A stretch of 64,000 nucleotides of DNA, taken from positions 372,001-436,000 of the forward strand of contig JADKID010000005.1 in NCBI GenBank assembly GCA_016721425.1, in the 5' to 3' direction. This document shows, piece by piece, positions 44,246 to 53,959 of the stretch. Positions within the stretch are counted from its first letter, which is position 1, and each line of letters begins with the position of its first letter. Source of the stretch: Bryobacterales bacterium (GTDB taxonomy: Bacteria; Acidobacteriota; Terriglobia; Bryobacterales; Bryobacteraceae). The notes under the pieces are model-generated. The model ran no database searches, was not told where the DNA came from, and was given only the letters and a program-made list of their open reading frames with translations. The translations under genes and the position numbers were made by a program.

Positions 44246-47176
44246 GTGACGTGGACCAGTATTCCAGCGCTCGTGGTGTGTCTGCTGGCCGGGCAGTTCT
44301 CGGCTTGGGCAGGTGACCCTTCTGCGTACTACGGAAAACGCATTCTGGGCGTTTTGTTTGAGCCCGCCAACCAGCCCTTGACCAGGGACCAACTCGGTTT
44401 GATCTTCAGCATCCGGCCTGGAGATACCCTGGAAGAGTTGGCTCTGGGGCAGGCCATCGAACGGCTGTGGGCCACCGGGCGGTATGCGGATCTCATCGTC
44501 GATGCGGAACTGAACGGCGAGGGTGTTGTGCTGACAGTTCGCACGGTTTCCACGTTCTTCGTGGGCCGCGTCAGCTTGGAAGGCGCGCCGGATCCGCCCA
44601 ACCCCGCTCAACTGACCAACTCAACCAGGCTCAACCTGGGTGAGCCGTTTGACGAGAGCCGTCTTCCGCAGGCCGTGGAAAGCCTGGTCTCGGTATTGCG
44701 CGCAAATGGCTTTTACAACGCCACGGTGGTTCAGGAAACCCTGCCCAGGCCGCAAACGGAGGAGATGGACATTCGTTTCGTCGTGACACCCGGACGACGC
44801 GCCCGCTTCACCGATCCAACGTTCACGGGCGACGTGAAACTGCCGGAGAAGAAACTGGTGAGGGCCACCGGCTATCAGAAGTGGAAGGGCCTGCGCGGCT
44901 GGAAGGATCTGAATGCGGCCCTGCTGCAACAGGGCGTGGAGCGGGTGCGTACCGCTTACCTGAAGGCGGACTACCTGCGGGCGAATGTGAAGATCGCCAA
45001 TCTGGAGTTCGATCCCGAAAAATTCACGGTGCAGCCTCAATTCGAGATCGACGCCGGGCCGCGCGTGTTGGTGAGGACGGAGGGGGCGAAACTCTCGAAG
45101 AGTAGCACCAGAGCCCTGGTGCCTGTGTACCAGGAACGCACGGTGGATCGGGAACTGCTGGTGGAGGGTCAGCGCAACATCGAGCAGTACTTCCGCGGCC
45201 AGGGGTTCTTTGACACCAAGGCCAGCTACACGGTGACGGGGCCATCGGCGAACGGTGAGCAGACCATCCGCTACACCATCGAGCGCGGACCGCGATACCG
45301 GCTGGTGCACCTGGAGGTGACAGGCAACAAGTACTTCACCGGCCCCACGGTGCGGGAACGAATGGGCATGATTCCTGCGCGCTCCCCGCGCTACCGCCGG
45401 GGCGTGTTCAGCCAGAATCTGATGGACCAGGACAAGGCGGCCATCCTGGATCTCTACCATTCCAACGGATTCCGCGATGTGGTGGTGAAAACGCGACTGG
45501 AGCGGCGCTGGCAGGGGAAGCCGACCGATATCGCGGTGTTCTTCCAGATCGAGGAGGGCAAGCAGTGGTTCGTGGCGGAGGTGGAGATGACGGGCGTGGA
45601 TCTGCGCTACGTGGAGATGATGCAGTCCTTTCTGACGTCCACGCCAGGGCAGCCCTTCGCCATCGCCAGCGTGGCCACTGACAGGGACACCGTGCTGAAC
45701 TGGTATCTCAATAACGGATATCCCGACGCTACATTTGATGCCGACGTGAAGCCGGTGGGGGACGGGCAGCGCATGGCGCTGAAGTACGTGGTGCGTGAGG
45801 GGCGGCGCAACTTCGTCAGAGAGGTGTTGATCAGCGGGTTGAACACGACGCAGCGGGATCTCGTTACCAGCCGGCTCTCCGTCAGGCCTGGCGAGCCTCT
45901 CTCGCAGAGCAGCATTGTGGAGACTCAGCGGCGGCTCTATGACCTGGGGATCTTCGCCAAGGTAGACGTCGCCGTGCAAAACCCCGAGGGCCGGGAGCGT
46001 AACAGATACGTCCTGCTCCAGGTGGACGAAGCCAAGCGATACTCTTTGAATTTCGGCCTCGGCGCGGAACTGGGGCGGATCGGCGGCGGGAGCAACTCGC
46101 TCAATTCGCCGGCCGGCACAACGGGGTTTGCACCGCGGTTCCAGGTGGGTATCACCCGTTCGAACATATTCGGGCTGGCCCACACCGCGTCGGCTACGGT
46201 CCGCGCTTCCAGCATCCAGCAGCGCTTGCTCACCAGCTACCAGGCGCCACAGTTCCGCGGCAACAGCAATGTCAACCTGACATTCTCAACGCTGGTGGAT
46301 CAGTCTCGCGATGTGCGCACATACACGTCAACCCGCACGGAGAGTGCCGTGCAGGTGGGCCAGAAAGTGAGCCGCTCCCTCTCACTGCAATACCGGACGA
46401 CGGCACGCTTTGTGTTTATCAGCAAGGACTCTCTGAAGATCGACCCGGACCTGATTCCGATCTACTCGCAGCCCGTGAAGACGATCGCGGCCTCCGGCAC
46501 AATCATCCAGGACTTGCGCGATGATCCGATCGATTCGCATCGCGGCATATACAGCACATTGGACTTGGGCTTCGCACCCGCCTTCTCAAAGACCAGCACC
46601 AACTACACCCGCGTGGTGGCGCGCAATTCCACGTACCATCCGATCCGGGCCGAGGTAACGTTTGCGCGGAGCACGGCGTTCGGCTGGCTGCACAATCTCT
46701 CTGGCTCGCCGGTACCGCTGCCGGAGAACTTCTTCGCCGGCGGCGCGACAACACACCGTGGGTTCCCGGATAACCAGGCGGGCCCCCGGGATTTGATTAC
46801 GGGCTTCCCGCTGGGCGGTCAGTCCTTCCTGTTCTTCCAGCATGAACTGCGGTTTCCGTTGATCGGGCGCTCTATCGGCGGCGTGCTGTTCCATGACATG
46901 GGAAACGTCTTCAAGGATCTGGACACGTTGAGCTTCCGCTACCGGCAACGGAACCGGCAGGACTTCGACTACACCGTTCAGGCCATGGGCATCGGGTTTC
47001 GATTCAGAACGCCGGTGGGTCCCTTGCGGGTGGATTTCTCCTATTCCCCCAACGCGCCGAAGTTCGTGGGCTTTGAGGGCAGCCGCGACGATCTGATCAA
47101 CGGCACTGGCAAGTACAACGTTCCGCAACAGGTGAGGAAGTTCCAATTCCACTTCTCAATCGGGCAGGCTTTCTAA
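44246..47176 (+). CDS. TamA/BamA-like outer membrane protein of the Omp85 family
   Basis: A 976-residue Omp85 protein: signal peptide of about 22 residues, several POTRA domains (about 25-570; repeats beginning FVGRVSLEGAP, RYRLVHLEVTG, WFVAEVEMTG, NFVREVLISG), then a 16-strand barrel (about 600-976). The barrel has the lid-lock-type motif HRGFPDNQAGPRD (V/T-RGF) and a C-terminal phenylalanine. The number of POTRA domains (five or more) is like BamA, but co-transcription with a TamB-like gene argues for a TamA role. It starts with ATG or GTG around 44246, 43 bp from the divergent MoeB gene. The stop overlaps the next start by 1 bp. Confidence 0.88.
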   Translation: MTWTSIPALVVCLLAGQFSAWAGDPSAYYGKRILGVLFEPANQPLTRDQLGLIFSIRPGDTLEELALGQAIERLWATGRYADLIVDAELNGEGVVLTVRTVSTFFVGRVSLEGAPDPPNPAQLTNSTRLNLGEPFDESRLPQAVESLVSVLRANGFYNATVVQETLPRPQTEEMDIRFVVTPGRRARFTDPTFTGDVKLPEKKLVRATGYQKWKGLRGWKDLNAALLQQGVERVRTAYLKADYLRANVKIANLEFDPEKFTVQPQFEIDAGPRVLVRTEGAKLSKSSTRALVPVYQERTVDRELLVEGQRNIEQYFRGQGFFDTKASYTVTGPSANGEQTIRYTIERGPRYRLVHLEVTGNKYFTGPTVRERMGMIPARSPRYRRGVFSQNLMDQDKAAILDLYHSNGFRDVVVKTRLERRWQGKPTDIAVFFQIEEGKQWFVAEVEMTGVDLRYVEMMQSFLTSTPGQPFAIASVATDRDTVLNWYLNNGYPDATFDADVKPVGDGQRMALKYVVREGRRNFVREVLISGLNTTQRDLVTSRLSVRPGEPLSQSSIVETQRRLYDLGIFAKVDVAVQNPEGRERNRYVLLQVDEAKRYSLNFGLGAELGRIGGGSNSLNSPAGTTGFAPRFQVGITRSNIFGLAHTASATVRASSIQQRLLTSYQAPQFRGNSNVNLTFSTLVDQSRDVRTYTSTRTESAVQVGQKVSRSLSLQYRTTARFVFISKDSLKIDPDLIPIYSQPVKTIAASGTIIQDLRDDPIDSHRGIYSTLDLGFAPAFSKTSTNYTRVVARNSTYHPIRAEVTFARSTAFGWLHNLSGSPVPLPENFFAGGATTHRGFPDNQAGPRDLITGFPLGGQSFLFFQHELRFPLIGRSIGGVLFHDMGNVFKDLDTLSFRYRQRNRQDFDYTVQAMGIGFRFRTPVGPLRVDFSYSPNAPKFVGFEGSRDDLINGTGKYNVPQQVRKFQFHFSIGQAF

Positions 47177-47844
47177 TGAGACCTCGAACGGCAGAAGGAC
47201 TATTGGCCGGCATTCTGGTTCTGACGTCTGGCATCGCGCAGGCGGACGTGCTAGATCGCGTTGCAGCATCGGCGGGCCAGCAGGTGGTGACTTTGAGCGG
47301 GGTCAGGCGGCAGCTGCGCCTGGAGGCGCTGGTGGCCAACACCGAGCCCGAGTATTCGGCAGCGAACATGAGGCGGGCGGCGGAGCGGCTCATTGAGCAG
47401 GCGCTGGTATTGCACGAAATGGAGCTGAGCCTGTTTGTACCCCCCACTATGGCGGAAGCCGAGGTGGCGCTGGCCAAGTTCATCAGCGACCGCAAGCAAA
47501 CCCCGGAGGAATTTCGGAAGCAGGTGGCCCGAATGGGCTTCAGCGACGACGAGTTTCGAAAAGAAGTGCTCTGGCGCGTCAGCGTCAGCCGGTTTGTGAG
47601 CTTCCGATTTGCGCCGGGTGTGCAGGTGTCCGACGAGGAGGTGGAGAAGTACTACCAGGAGGAGTTCACGAAACAGGCGAAAGCGGCGGATGCCAACGTG
47701 GCCATGCCGCAATTGGAAGAGGTGCGTGAGACGATCTACCTGATACTGGCCACTCGCAAGACCAATCAGGCGCTGGATCAGTGGCTGGCGCAGACGCGGC
47801 AGACGCTGAAGGTGCGCTTCTTCGAGGAGGCGCTGAAACAATGA
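47176..47844 (+). CDS. SurA-N-like periplasmic chaperone without PPIase domain
   Basis: A 222-residue exported protein (signal peptide 1-23, cleavage near IAQA). It has the SurA-type N-terminal helical domain: DRVAASAGQQVVTLSGVRRQLRL, RRAAERLIEQALVLHEMELS, TPEEFRKQVARMGFSDDEFRKEVLWRV. The C-terminal helix LDQWLAQTRQTLKVRFFEEAL is also SurA-like. There is no parvulin domain, so no isomerase activity is expected. Its position between TamA-like and TamB-like genes with overlapping start and stop codons suggests it escorts outer membrane substrates to this machine. Confidence 0.78.
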   Translation: MRPRTAEGLLAGILVLTSGIAQADVLDRVAASAGQQVVTLSGVRRQLRLEALVANTEPEYSAANMRRAAERLIEQALVLHEMELSLFVPPTMAEAEVALAKFISDRKQTPEEFRKQVARMGFSDDEFRKEVLWRVSVSRFVSFRFAPGVQVSDEEVEKYYQEEFTKQAKAADANVAMPQLEEVRETIYLILATRKTNQALDQWLAQTRQTLKVRFFEEALKQ

Positions 47845-50800
47845 AACGATGGCGGTGGCTGCTGGTTCCCGCCGTGGCCGTGGCTTTGCTGGCCGCCGGC
47901 ATGATCTACCTGATGGAAAGTGTCTGGGTGCGGGAAAAGGTCCGCACTCTGATCGTGACCGAAGTGGAAAAGGCCACTGGCGGGAAGACCTCTCTAACTG
48001 CCTTTGACTTCGACTGGCGGACGCTGAAGGTGTCGGCCAGTGAGTTTGTCATCCACGGCAAGGAGGGGCCGGAGAAGGCGCCGTTCGTGCGGGTGCGGGC
48101 CATCCGGGCAGGCCTGACAATAAGGTCCTGGTGGCAGAAGGACGTAGAGTTGAGCGAGTTGGTGGTGGAGAAGCCGGAGGTGCACATCTATGTGAACCCC
48201 GATGGTTCCACCAATGTTCCGAGCCCAAAGGTGCCATTGAAAACCAGCGCCGCTCCGCTGGAGGATCTGATCCGCTTGAAGATCGGACGCCTCGATGTCC
48301 GCGACGGAGTATTCGAATACGACTCGAAGCACGTCCCATTCTCCACTCTGGTGCAGGGGCTGAATCTCAGGCTGACGTACGACAAGCAGAAGCCAAGGTA
48401 TCTGGTCACAATGGCGGCGGCAGCGGTGCATTTGCCCGGTTTACTTCACCCGCGGGTAGAAGCGACCGCGGTGCTGGAAGCCAACCGCATCTCTGTGGAG
48501 CGCGTCCGCGCCTTCATCGGCGAGAGCGTTGCCGAGTTTACCGGAGCGATCAACGATTTCAGGCATCCCAACGTCGATGGCCAGGTGAAGGCGTCGGTCC
48601 TGTTGCGCGATATAGAGAGCAGCCCGGTCCGGCAGGGGTTTGGCGTGGTTACCGGCACGTTGCACTACAGCGCGGAGCGCGACTTCTTCATTGATGGCAC
48701 GGTCAAGGCGGAGCAATTGGCGTACGGCTCAAAGGAGTTCACTTTGAGCCGTGCGCGAATCGACTCTGACTTTCACCTGACAACATCGCTCCTCGGCCTG
48801 AGCGGATTGACTCTGCGGACTCCGCTGGGCGATTGGCGAGGCAAAGGGACTTTGCGGGAATGGCGCGAGTTTGAGTTGAATGGCGAGGCAACCAGAGTGG
48901 ACCTGGATGAGTTGCAGACAGCGTTTCTGGATCGTCCCTACGCCTGGAGCGGATCGGTGCGCGGACCGCTTTCGTTCCGCGGCGAGCTGACGGAGGCCGG
49001 TCTGCGAAACGGCGGGGCGGAAGCGGAGCTTTCGATTGAGCCGGAGGAAGGCGAACTGCCGGTCCGCGGAAATCTGGATCTCGCGTGGAGCCAGGAGTCT
49101 GGAAAGCTCGATTTCGGCTCCTCCAGTCTGGCTACGGAGTCGGCGCGCGTCAACTTCCATGGCGCGTTGGGCGAGAGACTCGAAGTGGGCTTCTTTGCCA
49201 CACGCATCCGGGACGTGGAGCCCGTAATTGCCATGCTGCTCCACGAGGATGTCTACCACTTACCCGTGCAGTTGCAGGCTGGGGAGGCTCGCTTTGATGG
49301 TTGGATCACCGGCGCGATGGAGCATCTCGACATAGCTGGGCGCGCGTCCATCAGCAATGTGGTGTACGAGGGCATTCTCTTTGAGCGCGTCTCGGGCGAC
49401 GTGCATCTCACTGAATCACAACTGGCGCTGAGCGGGCTGGAGGTTCACTCAGAAACGGCAGAGGCTACGGGCGGCGTGCGCCTCGGCCTGGCGGACTGGT
49501 CCGCGGGTTGGACCAGTGCGGTAACAGCGAAGCTGCAGGTCAAGCGAATGGAGTTGCAGCGATTGCTGCGGATGGCAAAAATGACAGCGCCCGTGCAGGG
49601 CACACTCGACGCTGTGTTGGAGGTGGGCGGCACCTTGGGCATGCCTCAGGGACAGGTGACGATGGGTGTGGCCGGCGCGGCCTGGGATGTCGAGAAGTTT
49701 AAGGACCTGAATGCCAGCATTACGCTGGATGGAGCGGGCGCCCTCCGCGGGCAGAGCGACTTTGATGGCGGCCACGTGGAGTTGACTGGCTCCTACAAGC
49801 ACCCGCAGGGCGACTTCGATGACGGCGAACTGCGTGGCTCCGTCACCGTGGCAGGGTTGAGCCTGCAGGATGTGGAGACGGTGCAGGCGGCCCGGCCGGC
49901 GCTGACGGCGGTGCTCTCCGGTGAGCTCAGCGCGCGCGTGGAACTGGTGCACGGCGTGGCCAATCTAAGGGCCTTGGATGGACGTCTGGCGGCCCCGATC
50001 GTCAAGGTGGGCACGCGCGTTCTGGGCGCGCTGGCGGTCAGCGGGTCGACGTCAGGAGAGACGCTCAGGCTGAAGTTCAGACAGGGTTTACCGGGCGGCG
50101 CCGCAGAAGCGGATGCCGCCATCACTCTGAAGGGCGATTACATGATGGAGGGCAGCATGAAGGCCCCGCGACTGGGATTCGGGCTGCTGCGCGATCTCGC
50201 CAGTTCCAGTGCCCGGCCGCAGGAAGAGACGCCGTGGCCCATGCGCGGATTCGTTGAGGGTCAGGCAACTTTCCGCGTGCCGCTAATGGAGCCGAAGAAG
50301 GCCTCGGCGCTATTGACGGTCAGCGCGTTGCAGTTGCGGCCCCGCCAGGGGCAGTCCCAGGAAACTCAGTTGGACACCAGCGAACTGACGCTCCGGAACG
50401 CGGGTCCCGTGGTGCTGGAGGTGGATGCTCAGTCGGTGCGGGTCAAGAGCGCCAAGTTCACAGCCCTGGAAACTGATCTGACATTGGCCGGTTCCTACAT
50501 CGCGGGAGCAAAGAACCCGTGGAACCTCAATATGCAAGGCTCGGTCAACCTGGCGGTGCTCGGTTCGTTCTATACAGACTTGTTGGCCACGGGTTCTGCC
50601 AAGTTGGAGGCTACCGTGAGGGGGACCGCAGCCGACCCGCAATTCAACGGGCGCATGAGTATTCAGAGTGCATCGTTCTTCCTGAAGGATCTGCCAAACG
50701 GTGTCGAAAAGGCCAGCGGCACAGTCTATTTTGACAAGAACAGGGCCAATATCGAGAAGCTGACCGGCCAAACCGGCGGTGGAGTGTTTGAGGTGACCGG

Positions 50801-51815
50801 CTTCGTCGGATTCGCGTCCACGGAATTGACATACCGGCTGAATCTCACTGCCAAGACAGTCCGGGTCCGCTATCCCGAGGGCGTCAGCACAACTCTGGAC
50901 GCGGCGCTTTCGCTCAGTGGCGCAACCTCGCGGAGCCTGCTGGCCGGTACCATTACTGTGCAGAAGTCCGGCCTGAACTCCGGCGCCGATCTCGCCAACG
51001 CTGTGGGTTCGTCCGGCAACCCGATCCCCTCGGCGGCGGCGCAGAATGAGTTCCTCCGCAACCTGCAGTTTGACGTGCGTGTGCGGACCTCGCCCGACGC
51101 CATCTTCCAATCGAGCTACACGCAAGACCTGCAAACGGAGGCTGACCTTCGTTTGCGTGGCAGCCCCTCAAAGCCCATTCTGCTAGGTGGCATCAAGGCT
51201 AACCAGGGCGCAGTGAAGTTCTTCGGCAACCAGTTCACGATCTCGCGCGGAGAAGTGCTCTTCTACAGCACGGCAATCGTCCAGCCGCAGATCGACTTGG
51301 ACCTGGAGACCAAGGTTCGCGGTATCACCGTGTACATCAATGTGAACGGGCCGCTGAGCCGCTTGAACTTCAACTACCGGTCTGAGCCGCCTCTGCAATC
51401 GTCCGAGATCATGGCGCTGCTGACCGTGGGCCGGACTCCGGCTTCCACCACCAGTTCGCTGGCCACTTCGGATAGCATTCGCAGCCAGAACGTCATGGAA
51501 AACACACCCAACTCCCTCCTGGGCGGCGCCATCAGCGCGGGGCTCTCCAGCCGCGCGGAACGGTTCTTCGGATCGAGCCGCATCCGGCTGGACCCGAGCG
51601 CCGCCGGAGTGGAGAATCTGCCGCAGGCGCGGCTGTCGATCGAGCAGTCCCTTTCACGCGATATCACGCTGACCTTCATCACCAACCTGAGCCGGTCTCA
51701 ACAACAGGTGGTGCGGGTGGATTGGGACTTCAGCCGGCAGTGGTCCGTGGTCGCACTGAAGGACGAAAACGGAGCGTTCGCCATCGACTTCCTCTTGCGG
51801 AGGCGCTTCAAGTGA
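47841..51815 (+). CDS. TamB-like translocation and assembly module protein (AsmA/TamB superfamily)
   Basis: A 1324-residue periplasm-spanning protein anchored by one N-terminal transmembrane helix (about 5-25). The long beta-rich middle is typical of bridge-like lipid-transfer (TamB/AsmA, VPS13-like) proteins. The C-terminal DUF490 domain (about 1000-1320) contains NQGAVKFFGNQFTISRGEV and LTFITNLSRSQQQVVRVDW, both hallmarks. Known relatives work with TamA in outer membrane protein insertion and lipid transport. ATG at 47841 overlaps the preceding stop (ATGA). The stop overlaps the DUF2103 gene. Expected partner: the TamA-like protein in the same operon. Confidence 0.9.
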   Translation: MKRWRWLLVPAVAVALLAAGMIYLMESVWVREKVRTLIVTEVEKATGGKTSLTAFDFDWRTLKVSASEFVIHGKEGPEKAPFVRVRAIRAGLTIRSWWQKDVELSELVVEKPEVHIYVNPDGSTNVPSPKVPLKTSAAPLEDLIRLKIGRLDVRDGVFEYDSKHVPFSTLVQGLNLRLTYDKQKPRYLVTMAAAAVHLPGLLHPRVEATAVLEANRISVERVRAFIGESVAEFTGAINDFRHPNVDGQVKASVLLRDIESSPVRQGFGVVTGTLHYSAERDFFIDGTVKAEQLAYGSKEFTLSRARIDSDFHLTTSLLGLSGLTLRTPLGDWRGKGTLREWREFELNGEATRVDLDELQTAFLDRPYAWSGSVRGPLSFRGELTEAGLRNGGAEAELSIEPEEGELPVRGNLDLAWSQESGKLDFGSSSLATESARVNFHGALGERLEVGFFATRIRDVEPVIAMLLHEDVYHLPVQLQAGEARFDGWITGAMEHLDIAGRASISNVVYEGILFERVSGDVHLTESQLALSGLEVHSETAEATGGVRLGLADWSAGWTSAVTAKLQVKRMELQRLLRMAKMTAPVQGTLDAVLEVGGTLGMPQGQVTMGVAGAAWDVEKFKDLNASITLDGAGALRGQSDFDGGHVELTGSYKHPQGDFDDGELRGSVTVAGLSLQDVETVQAARPALTAVLSGELSARVELVHGVANLRALDGRLAAPIVKVGTRVLGALAVSGSTSGETLRLKFRQGLPGGAAEADAAITLKGDYMMEGSMKAPRLGFGLLRDLASSSARPQEETPWPMRGFVEGQATFRVPLMEPKKASALLTVSALQLRPRQGQSQETQLDTSELTLRNAGPVVLEVDAQSVRVKSAKFTALETDLTLAGSYIAGAKNPWNLNMQGSVNLAVLGSFYTDLLATGSAKLEATVRGTAADPQFNGRMSIQSASFFLKDLPNGVEKASGTVYFDKNRANIEKLTGQTGGGVFEVTGFVGFASTELTYRLNLTAKTVRVRYPEGVSTTLDAALSLSGATSRSLLAGTITVQKSGLNSGADLANAVGSSGNPIPSAAAQNEFLRNLQFDVRVRTSPDAIFQSSYTQDLQTEADLRLRGSPSKPILLGGIKANQGAVKFFGNQFTISRGEVLFYSTAIVQPQIDLDLETKVRGITVYINVNGPLSRLNFNYRSEPPLQSSEIMALLTVGRTPASTTSSLATSDSIRSQNVMENTPNSLLGGAISAGLSSRAERFFGSSRIRLDPSAAGVENLPQARLSIEQSLSRDITLTFITNLSRSQQQVVRVDWDFSRQWSVVALKDENGAFAIDFLLRRRFK

Positions 51816-52111
51816 AGATGCGCCTGCGGACCAATCAGAACAAGCTGAAGATCGAGCACAGCATCATTGACGGGCTGAGGCCGGTGTTGGACCGGTTGGT
51901 AGCGAGCGACGAGATCCGCAGCGTCATTCCAGGGGTGATCCGCATGGTGCGGGACGCAAAGGGGACCGTGAAGATCCGGGTGACTGTGCCGGTGCAGAAC
52001 GGGTGGAAGGCCATTGCTTTGGCAGCCGGCGCGAGGCAGGAGCTGTTCATCAGCACCGCGTTGGATCAGGCCGCAGTGGAGAAGTTGATCGCGGCAGCGC
52101 TGGAAGATTAG
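51812..52111 (+). CDS. DUF2103-like small protein
   Basis: A 99-residue protein overlapping the end of the TamB-like gene by 4 bp (GTGA). It matches the DUF2103 pattern: KLKIEHSIIDGLRPVLDRL, then IRSVIPGVIRMVRDAKGTVKIRVTV and a final NGWKAIALAAGARQELFIST. DUF2103 is listed as a predicted metal-binding family without known function. The start is GTG 51812, or an ATG at 51818. It probably is not part of the envelope machine functionally, despite sharing its transcript; no signal peptide is present. Confidence 0.65.
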   Translation: MKMRLRTNQNKLKIEHSIIDGLRPVLDRLVASDEIRSVIPGVIRMVRDAKGTVKIRVTVPVQNGWKAIALAAGARQELFISTALDQAAVEKLIAAALED

Positions 52112-52857
52112 CCGGCCAGCCCCGTATGCAGGGCGACAATGCCAAAGGTCAGGCGCTCAAAGCGCACACGCGTATAGCCTGCGGCCTCCATCTCCGCGGC
52201 GAGATTCTCCGCGGCGGGAAACTTGCGGACGGATTCCGGCAGATACGTGTAGGCATCGCGCGAGCCGGAGAGGGCTCCGCCGATGGCGGGCAGGATGGAA
52301 CGGGAATAGAAGTTGTACAGCCCTCGGAAGACGGGATTCGGCGGAGTCGAAAACTCAAGGATGGCGAGCATGCCGCCCGGCTTCAGCACGCGCTGCATCT
52401 CGCGCAGTCCCTTCTGATAGTTCGCAAAATTGCGGAAGCCGAAGGCTACGGTGATGAGGTCCAGGGAGCGCGATGCCAGCGGGAGTTGAAGAGCATCGGC
52501 CTCGAGGTAAGTGATTGGGGATCCCTGATCCATCGACTTGCGGCTGGCCGCCACCAGCATGGGATGGCAGAAATCGCTGCCCCGGATCTGGGCTGTCTCG
52601 TGCGCCTCGCCCTGCAGCGCCAGCGTGAGATCGCCCGTGCCGCAACAGATATCGACGACGCGGGCGTCGGGACGGTGCAGGATGTGTGCCACGCGGCGGA
52701 CCGTAACCGAGCGCCAATAACGATCGGTCTGGAACGAGAGCAGGTGGTTCAGCAGATCGTAGCGCGGGGCCACGCGGCCGAACATCTCCCGTACGTAGGC
52801 GGAGGCTTGCGCCTCGGTGCTTGCGCCTTCGGGTGTTGTGCCCCTTCCGGGCGTCAT
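52108..52857 (-). CDS. ubiE: demethylmenaquinone/ubiquinone methyltransferase UbiE/MenG
   Basis: A 249-residue methyltransferase of the UbiE/MenG family: the FGRVAPRYDLLNHLLSFQTDRYWR lead (about 26-49), SAM motif VVDICCGTGDLTLAL (about 67-81), DFCHPMLVAA, ITVAFGFRNFANYQKGLREM (near 135-154) and the C-terminal GIVALH segment. It methylates the quinone ring in menaquinone synthesis (ubiquinone is unlikely in Acidobacteriota). ATG 52857 overlaps the aroB stop by 4 bp, so the two chorismate/quinone-pathway genes are translationally coupled. It is convergent with the DUF2103 gene. Confidence 0.92.
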   Translation of the reverse strand: MTPGRGTTPEGASTEAQASAYVREMFGRVAPRYDLLNHLLSFQTDRYWRSVTVRRVAHILHRPDARVVDICCGTGDLTLALQGEAHETAQIRGSDFCHPMLVAASRKSMDQGSPITYLEADALQLPLASRSLDLITVAFGFRNFANYQKGLREMQRVLKPGGMLAILEFSTPPNPVFRGLYNFYSRSILPAIGGALSGSRDAYTYLPESVRKFPAAENLAAEMEAAGYTRVRFERLTFGIVALHTGLAG

Positions 52858-53927
52858 GCGAACGAACTCGCAATGGCTTCCCGCACCAGTTCGCTGGGCA
52901 GGCCGGCGACCACTTCCGTAGCGCCGATGCCGGTTGCCAGCACAAAGTGGACGCTGCCCTGGATGGTCTTCTTGTCTTTGGCCAGACGCGCGAGCAGGTT
53001 GTCCACGGGGATGCCATTCAGCGCCGGGAGCGGGCCGTAGCGGTTCACCACGTCGAGGATCTCCTCGCATACAGCCGGTGTGCACTTGCCCGCCAGGCGG
53101 GCCAGATGGGCGGCGCCCTTCATGCCCAACGCGACAGCCTCGCCGTGAAGAAAACGCTGGTACTTGGTCTCGGCCTCAAATGCATGGCCGATGGTGTGGC
53201 CGTAATTGAGGATCTTGCGCAGTCCGCCTTCCCGCTCGTCGGCGGAAACCACTTCACACTTGATGCGAACGCTTTCGGCGATCATGTGTTCCACCGCGCC
53301 CGGCTCGCGGGCCAGTACCCGCGGCGCTTCATCTTTCATCAGGCGAAAAAGCGCCTCGCTGCGAATGATGCCGCACTTGATCACTTCAAACAGCCCGGCG
53401 CGGTACTCACGCTCGGAGAGAGTGCCAAGCACGTCGGGATCCGTGAGGACGACGAGCGGCTGGTGAAACGCGCCAATCAGGTTTTTGCCGCCCACCAGAT
53501 TGGCGCCGGTCTTGCCGCCCACCGCGGCGTCCACCTGAGCCAGCAGCGTCGTGGGGATCTGAATCACCGGGATGCCGCGCATGAAGATGGCGGCCAGGAA
53601 TCCACCCAGGTCCGTGACAATGCCGCCGCCGAATGTGATGACGACACTGGTGCGATCGGCCCCGAGCTCCAGCATGCGGTCAGCCATCGCCTCAACAGAG
53701 GCTAGACGTTTGCGCTCCTCTCCACCGGGAAAGGTGATGCGGTGCCAGGCGCGCCCATCCAGAAGGGCCGCCAGGCGCGGACCGTGGAGAGCCCAAAGAT
53801 CGTCCGTGGTGACGACAAAGAGGAGGCCGGACTTCGGCGGGATGCATTCGGGCAGGCGTCCGATGGCGCCTCTTTCCACAATGGCTTCATAGCGTTGCGC
53901 TGTCGTTGTGACAGCATAGGCAGGCAT
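52854..53927 (-). CDS. aroB: 3-dehydroquinate synthase
   Basis: A 357-residue AroB, second step of the shikimate pathway (DAHP to 3-dehydroquinate, NAD and metal dependent). Visible motifs are FPGGEERKRL, the NAD-binding TFGGGIVTDLGGFLAA (about 98-113), IPTTLLAQVDAAVGGKTGANL (about 124-144), GLFEVIKCGII, and metal ligands in LNYGHTIGHAFE (histidines about 248 and 252) with a further GEAVALGMK histidine region. Length is normal. It begins ATG 53927 and shares its control region with the divergent nadB, 29 bp away. ubiE follows with a 4-bp overlap. Confidence 0.95.
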   Translation of the reverse strand: MPAYAVTTTAQRYEAIVERGAIGRLPECIPPKSGLLFVVTTDDLWALHGPRLAALLDGRAWHRITFPGGEERKRLASVEAMADRMLELGADRTSVVITFGGGIVTDLGGFLAAIFMRGIPVIQIPTTLLAQVDAAVGGKTGANLVGGKNLIGAFHQPLVVLTDPDVLGTLSEREYRAGLFEVIKCGIIRSEALFRLMKDEAPRVLAREPGAVEHMIAESVRIKCEVVSADEREGGLRKILNYGHTIGHAFEAETKYQRFLHGEAVALGMKGAAHLARLAGKCTPAVCEEILDVVNRYGPLPALNGIPVDNLLARLAKDKKTIQGSVHFVLATGIGATEVVAGLPSELVREAIASSFA

Positions 53928-53934
53928 AACCTCC

Positions 53935-53959
53935 GTTGTACCATGGGCGTTGTACCATG
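53935..53959 (+). repeat. 11-bp direct repeat at the nadB start
   Basis: GTTGTACCATG occurs twice, at 53935-53945 and 53949-53959, a 14-bp period. The second copy includes the likely ATG of nadB; the first copy includes an out-of-frame ATG. The pair lies between the divergent aroB and nadB starts and could be an operator, or a simple duplication. Confidence 0.6.

Noticed and set aside
44621..46183. 520-codon minus-strand frame opposite the TamA-like gene
   Set aside because: Shadow composition (His, Leu, Gln, Arg), no start context, no recognisable domain; the sense strand is a clear Omp85 protein.
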